Assembly: GCF_003363715.1 (NCBI RefSeq)
Contig: NZ_QREV01000036.1
Span: 1-50,158 of the forward strand
Direction: 5' to 3'
Origin: Parabacteroides acidifaciens
Lineage (GTDB): Bacteria > Bacteroidota > Bacteroidia > Bacteroidales > Tannerellaceae
Length of the DNA: 50,158 nt
Shown piece by piece: positions 46,481 through 50,158 of the stretch (positions are counted from its first letter, which is position 1; every line of letters begins with the position of its first letter). The notes beneath the pieces are model-generated. The model did not search any database. It was not told the origin of the DNA and saw nothing but the letters and a program-made list of their open reading frames with translations. Position numbers and translations under genes: made by a program.

Positions 46481-46545
46481 ACGATTTGGAGACGATTTTT
46501 AACAGGATTGAGATGATTTTACACGGTATGAAAGGGTTATAATCT

Positions 46546-46553
46546 TATTTTTG
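46546..46553 (+). promoter_or_regulatory. -7 promoter element of the GH2 gene
   Basis: TATTTTTG matches TAnnTTTG, 23 bases before the ATG at 46576. No TTTG at -33 is seen, as is usual for promoters needing an activator; the HTCS protein encoded next door is a candidate. Confidence 0.45.
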
Positions 46554-46575
46554 CACTTCAATCAATAAAAACATC

Positions 46576-48693
46576 ATGAATAAACGAGTATTGAGTTTAA
46601 CCTTATTGCTGGCCTGCGTATGTTTTGCCTTGCAGGCTGAAGGCCGGATTGTGGAATCGTTTAATTCCGGCTGGGTATTTAAGAAAGCGCCGGCGGGTAA
46701 AGAGTTAGCGGTGAATGCGCCGAAATGGGAGAGTGGATGGACGGAAGTGGAGATTCCTCATACCTGGAATGCGAAAGACATGCAGATGCAGTTCAATAAT
46801 TTCTACGAAGGAGCTGCCTATTACAAAAAACAATATTTCTTTCCGGCTGAAATGAAAGGGAAACGCGTGTTCCTCCGTTTCGAAGGTGTGGGAGCTACGG
46901 CTGAAGTGTATGTGAACGGTTCGCTTGCCGCCACGCATAAGGGAGCTTACTCGGCTTTTTCCTGCGAGATCGGGACGCTGCTGAAAGCGGGGGAGAATAA
47001 TGAGATTATCGTGAAAGCCGACAATGCGTCGCGCCCGGATGTGATTCCTGTCAACCATGTGCTCTTCGGTGTGTATGGCGGCATGTATCGTCCGGTGTGG
47101 CTGATCGTGACCGAACCTTATAACATATGTGTCACCGATTGCGCCTCTTCAGGTGTTTATATTACCCAGAAGAATGTATCCCGGAAACAAGCCGATGTAA
47201 AGATTAAAGTGAAGCTGGATAACGGGACTTTGCAGCCTGCTCCGCTCACGTTGCAAAACACGGTTTATGACCGCGAGGGCAAACAGGTTGCCTCAGATAG
47301 CCGGTCGTTCGACCTGACCGCACAGGGCGTCCAGACATTCGAGGCGGATTTCAAAATCAAGAACCCGACCTTGTGGCAGGGACGCAAGAATCCTTACCTG
47401 TATAAAGTCGTAAGCCGCCTCGTTCAGGACGGGAAAGTGATCGACGAAGTTGTCCAGCCATTGGGTTTGCGTAAGTATGAGATCGTGGCCGGTAAAGGTT
47501 TCTACCTGAACGGTGAGAAATATCCGATGTATGGCGTCACCCGCCATCAGGACTGGTGGGGATTGGGCAGCGCCTTGAAGAATGAAAACCACGACTTCGA
47601 CCTGGCTACCATTATGGATATCGGGGCGACAACCGTCCGTTTTGCCCATTACCAGCAATCGGACTACCTGTATTCCCGTTGCGACAGCCTGGGACTGATC
47701 ATTTGGGCGGAGATTCCTTTTGTCAACCGTGTGACGGGACAGGAGGCCGAGAATGCCCGCAACCAGCTTCGCGAACTGATCCGCCAGAGTTTCAACCACC
47801 CTTCGATCTATGTCTGGGGATTGCATAACGAAGTCTATCACCCGCATGAATACACGAAGGAACTGACCAAGTCGCTGCACGATCTGGCGAAGACGGAAGA
47901 CCCGGACCGCTACACGGTTTCGGTGAATGGCTACGGACACATGGAGCATCCGGTCAACTTGAATGCCGATATCCAGGGAATGAACCGCTATTTCGGCTGG
48001 TACGAAAAGAAGTTGCAGGACATCGAGCCTTGGGTGGAAGGCCTGGAAAAAGAGTATCCGGATCAGAAACTGATGCTGACGGAATATGGAGCGGACGCCA
48101 ACTTAGCTCATCAGACGGAATACCTCGACAATTCGCTCAACTGGACAAAACCGTTCTATCCGGAAACGTTCCAGACGAAGACGCACGAATACCAGTGGAG
48201 TGTGATTGCCAAACATCCGTATATTGTTGCCTCTTACCTGTGGAATACGTTCGATTTCGCGACACCCCTGGCAAACCGCGGCGACCTTCCGGCCCGCAAT
48301 ATGAAAGGTCTGGTGACGTTCGACCGCAAGACGAAGAAAGATTCTTATTTCTGGTATAAGGCAAACTGGAGCGAAGACCCTGTCCTCTATTTGACGCAAC
48401 GCCGCAATGTGGACCGCGAGAAAAAAGTGACTTCCATCACCGTCTATTCCAATATCGGTGAACCGAAAGTCTTCCTGAACGGTAAAGAACTGTCTGGCAT
48501 CCATAAGGGCTATACGGACGTACATTATATAATAGACAATGTTACGCTGGCAGATGGAAAGAATATTGTGAAGACAGTCGTTAATAAAGATGGCAAACCC
48601 TATGAAGATTCTATCGAATGGATATATACAGGAGAGAAGAAACGTGAAGCCGACTCTTTCTCCATCAAGGGGGAGCATGCAGGATTCGAATAG
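46576..48693 (+). CDS. GH2-family beta-glycosidase (beta-galactosidase-like), exported
   Basis: This 705-residue exported glycoside hydrolase has a signal peptide (RVLSLTLLLACVCFALQA). Domain order is the GH2 jelly-roll (about 25-180, with IPHTWNAKD and GGMYRPVWL), an immunoglobulin-like domain (about 185-300), and a TIM barrel (about 305-590). The acid/base is Glu419 in VWGLHNEVYHP and the nucleophile Glu503 in LMLTEYGADA. A C-terminal DUF4982-like beta domain has YSNIGEPKVFLNGKEL. The family includes beta-galactosidases, glucuronidases and mannosidases; RTG-type residues do not settle the choice. It is divergent from the HTCS gene and probably part of the same locus. A hairpin terminator follows. 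Confidence 0.92.
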   Translation: MNKRVLSLTLLLACVCFALQAEGRIVESFNSGWVFKKAPAGKELAVNAPKWESGWTEVEIPHTWNAKDMQMQFNNFYEGAAYYKKQYFFPAEMKGKRVFLRFEGVGATAEVYVNGSLAATHKGAYSAFSCEIGTLLKAGENNEIIVKADNASRPDVIPVNHVLFGVYGGMYRPVWLIVTEPYNICVTDCASSGVYITQKNVSRKQADVKIKVKLDNGTLQPAPLTLQNTVYDREGKQVASDSRSFDLTAQGVQTFEADFKIKNPTLWQGRKNPYLYKVVSRLVQDGKVIDEVVQPLGLRKYEIVAGKGFYLNGEKYPMYGVTRHQDWWGLGSALKNENHDFDLATIMDIGATTVRFAHYQQSDYLYSRCDSLGLIIWAEIPFVNRVTGQEAENARNQLRELIRQSFNHPSIYVWGLHNEVYHPHEYTKELTKSLHDLAKTEDPDRYTVSVNGYGHMEHPVNLNADIQGMNRYFGWYEKKLQDIEPWVEGLEKEYPDQKLMLTEYGADANLAHQTEYLDNSLNWTKPFYPETFQTKTHEYQWSVIAKHPYIVASYLWNTFDFATPLANRGDLPARNMKGLVTFDRKTKKDSYFWYKANWSEDPVLYLTQRRNVDREKKVTSITVYSNIGEPKVFLNGKELSGIHKGYTDVHYIIDNVTLADGKNIVKTVVNKDGKPYEDSIEWIYTGEKKREADSFSIKGEHAGFE

Positions 48694-48711
48694 ATAAAAT
48701 AAGTTTTTGAT

Positions 48712-48731
48712 GTAGGGACAAGTTGTCCCCA
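48712..48731. repeat. Short hairpin with GTAG foot
   Basis: GTAG at 48712 overlaps the perfect palindrome GGGACAA-G-TTGTCCC (48715-48729). It is the fourth hairpin in the window with this foot. Confidence 0.5.
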
Positions 48732-48739
48732 GGTAATAC

Positions 48740-48792
48740 GAGGTTGCCCGCTGCCCGGTTATAAAGCCGGGTGATGCGGAGCAACCTCTTTG
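48740..48792 (+). terminator. Two-tier hairpin terminator after the GH2 gene
   Basis: GAGGTTGC (48740-48747) pairs with GCAACCTC (48781-48788), enclosing an inner CCCGG...CCGGG stem; TTTG and a short T-rich stretch follow. Confidence 0.65.
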
Positions 48793-48814
48793 TTATGGAA
48801 AGTTTCCATGTTTT

Positions 48815-49318
48815 TTATTTAGCTTGATACTTTAAATAACTATCTTTACCAAAATACAGATATAAACCGTCATCAGATTGGGAATAGGAATATACCTTCT
48901 TAAATAGATAATCAAGATACATCTCTTCAAAATCGCCATAGAGGATATCTAAGACCTGAGTTAGCATTTCAAGTTTAAGTTCGATTTTTCCTGTCTCCTT
49001 ATTAAAAGCATACGAACCGTTTATCTCGTTTGCAGTCATGCGTCCATCAAAAGTACCATCCTCCTTAAATTGGATAACACATGCTATCTCAGACTTTAGC
49101 AGTTCTTCCGGTATTTTTATTTCGTCCCCAGCTTCTACAAGTTTAGCCAACTTCCAATTGAGATTTGCTTCAATTGCTTCTGTCGGTTGGTTGGGCCTTT
49201 GTTCTGTTTGCTCTATTTGTTCTTCGCTATCAGAATTGCTGTCGCAACCAAAACATACAGCTAAACATAAGAACATACAGACTCTTTTTATAAACTTAAA
49301 ACTACTATTTACCATCAT
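48815..49318 (-). CDS. Small hypothetical lipoprotein
   Basis: This 167-residue predicted lipoprotein has a signal ending VCFGC (Cys25), then a Ser/Asp/Glu/Gln-rich linker (about 26-50). The folded part begins NLNWKLAKLVEAGDE and contains VIQFKEDGTFDGRMTANEIN and GSYAFNKETGKIELKL. This W-K-L, F-x-x-D-G-x-F, N-x-x-G-x-Y pattern is reminiscent of META/lipocalin-like domains, but the match is weak. Two adjacent ATG codons could serve as start. It converges on the GH2 gene. Base composition is more AT-rich than its neighbours. Function unknown. Confidence 0.75.
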   Translation of the reverse strand: MMVNSSFKFIKRVCMFLCLAVCFGCDSNSDSEEQIEQTEQRPNQPTEAIEANLNWKLAKLVEAGDEIKIPEELLKSEIACVIQFKEDGTFDGRMTANEINGSYAFNKETGKIELKLEMLTQVLDILYGDFEEMYLDYLFKKVYSYSQSDDGLYLYFGKDSYLKYQAK

Positions 49319-49458
49319 TCTTAAATTAATCGGTTAAAATTATTCAACACACTTTTCTTGTCAAAAGCAAGCTGCCAGAATACAAATACAACAACATTAC
49401 CATCTCACTCTCTGTATTTGTTGGGAACAGAGCAAATGTTCTAAAGCTAACAATGTTT

Positions 49459-49489
49459 CAAATGTAAATACTTATTTGTGATAAAACAA
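49459..49489 (-). promoter_or_regulatory. Putative promoter of the small lipoprotein gene
   Basis: On the minus strand TTG (49489-49487) is followed 20 bases later by TACATTTG (49466-49459), a -33/-7 pair of the Bacteroidetes type. It would give a leader of about 135 bases. Confidence 0.4.
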
Positions 49490-49507
49490 TAAATTTACAA
49501 AATATAT

Positions 49508-49567
49508 TTCCATGCCCATCCATTCTGCCTTCCATGCCCATGCAATTCGATTTTCATGGGCATGGAA
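49508..49567. repeat. 60-bp three-arm TTCCATGCCCAT element (copy 2)
   Basis: TTCCATGCCCAT lies at 49508-49519 and 49530-49541, and ATGGGCATGGAA at 49556-49567. Offsets between arms (22 and 26) equal those of copy 1 at 21395-21454, while the spacers differ in sequence. It lies 7 bases before the right copy of the long repeat and is not next to a stop codon here. Confidence 0.8.
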
Positions 49568-49574
49568 GCGAATA

Positions 49575-50037
49575 TACAATAACCCCCTGTTTCGACTGTT
49601 TTTCTATTTCGTCCGAAATCTTGATCGATTTTGAATTGACTCTTTTCACGGTTTTAACCTGTTTGACTGACAACAGATGAAATGAGGTGCGCAGCCCATT
49701 TCAAAAAGTGTGCAATTTGATTGTCGAAAGACGGAAACACCGACAAAGTGATAAACCTTAACTCCCGGAGAATCGAATATTTGCGGACGAAGACGGGCTG
49801 CGTTCCAAATATCCCAAGGAAATTTTGGAGGCTTGTTGCTGTGAGGTGCGCAGAAAATTCCCTTGAAGTAACGCTTCGTCGCTCTGAAGGTTGATTTCGT
49901 GCTATATGAAGTCCGACTTCAAGGCAACAAAGTTCCGGATCAGAGCAATAAAGTCCCTCTTCATGGCGATAAGGTGCCGGATCATAGGAAAAAGCCCCTT
50001 TTTGGCAGCTGAAAAGTGGGTTGATATTTGTTCGGTT
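49575..50037 (+). repeat. Right copy of the ~460 bp dispersed non-coding repeat
   Basis: This copy is inverted relative to 1-462 and about the same length. The first ~260 bases match closely, and the last ~26 bases (50012-50037) match 29-1. In between lie eight degenerate 21-nt units starting at 49866, 49887, 49909, 49930, 49951, 49972, 49993 and 50014 (one step is 22), each opening with AAGT or a near variant. No gene is supported anywhere in 49319-50158, and 50038-50158 holds nothing I recognise. Confidence 0.8.
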
Positions 50038-50158
50038 TCGGATGTCTTTCGGGCCTGAAAAATACGTTTTTTACAATAAGTCCCCCTGCCGCAGGCTCTC
50101 TTTTGCCGTTTCGTTTCAACGAACGGTTTTAGAGCTTAGGGATGTGTCAAAACTGCCC

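Noticed and set aside
49383-49420. Inverted repeat CAAATACA / TGTATTTG
   Set aside because: Arms of 8 bp in AT-rich DNA with a 22-base loop and no gene end nearby can arise by chance.
50038-50158. Insertion sequence terminus near the right edge (TGTCAAAACTGCCC)
   Set aside because: No transposase frame or matching inverted repeat is visible before the window ends.

Overview
The window looks like chromosomal DNA of a gut-type Bacteroidales bacterium, most likely Parabacteroides or a close relative. The genus is inferred and no marker gene settles it. The signs are a SusC/SusD pair with a hybrid two-component regulator, lipoproteins with Bacteroidetes-type surface-export signals, a Nudix-family regulator heading a xylose operon, and TAnnTTTG-type -7 promoter elements in place of sigma70 boxes.

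Layout. 1-462 is one copy of a non-coding dispersed repeat; a related copy lies inverted at 49575-50037. 463-1686 (-) is an ATPase of the AAA_14/DUF4143 type. 1923-9617 (+) is a membrane TPR/AraC-type regulator followed by two large surface lipoproteins with GLUG repeats. 9831-17848 (+) encodes three FtsX/MacB-like permeases and one LolD/MacB-like ATPase, in two transcription units. Each unit has what looks like a sigma54 promoter and a pair of upstream palindromes at identical spacing. 17926-19952 holds a sugar-phosphate isomerase/epimerase-like protein with a Tat-like leader, a HIT protein and a small PepSY-like secreted protein. 20108-23977 holds a CNNM/CBS/CorC_HlyC membrane protein and a TrkA-TrkH potassium uptake pair. 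24164-29400 is a D-xylose operon (regulator, xylulokinase, xylose isomerase, symporter). 29442-32760 is housekeeping: mtgA-lipB-dus, then convergent exodeoxyribonuclease III. 32817-48693 is a polysaccharide utilisation locus: an HzsA-like/cytochrome c/FGE-like fusion, GH105, SusD, SusC, a hybrid two-component regulator, and a divergent GH2 enzyme. 48815-49318 is a small lipoprotein.

How it fits together. In the xylose operon the sugar enters by proton symport, is isomerised to xylulose and phosphorylated for the pentose phosphate pathway, probably under control of the first gene. In the polysaccharide locus, the SusCD complex would import oligosaccharides sensed by the hybrid regulator. GH105 and GH2 would remove terminal unsaturated uronic acids and beta-linked sugars, which suggests a uronic-acid-containing glycan such as pectin side chains or arabinogalactan. 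No lyase is in the window, so the substrate is not fixed.

The most unusual signals are non-coding: the paired sigma54 control regions, the inverted ~460 bp repeats whose inner parts are degenerate arrays of 21-nt units, a 23/24-nt alternating array at 31837-31996, two 60-bp three-arm elements of identical geometry, and four hairpins with a GTAG foot. I saw no tRNA, rRNA, CRISPR array, phage or complete insertion sequence.
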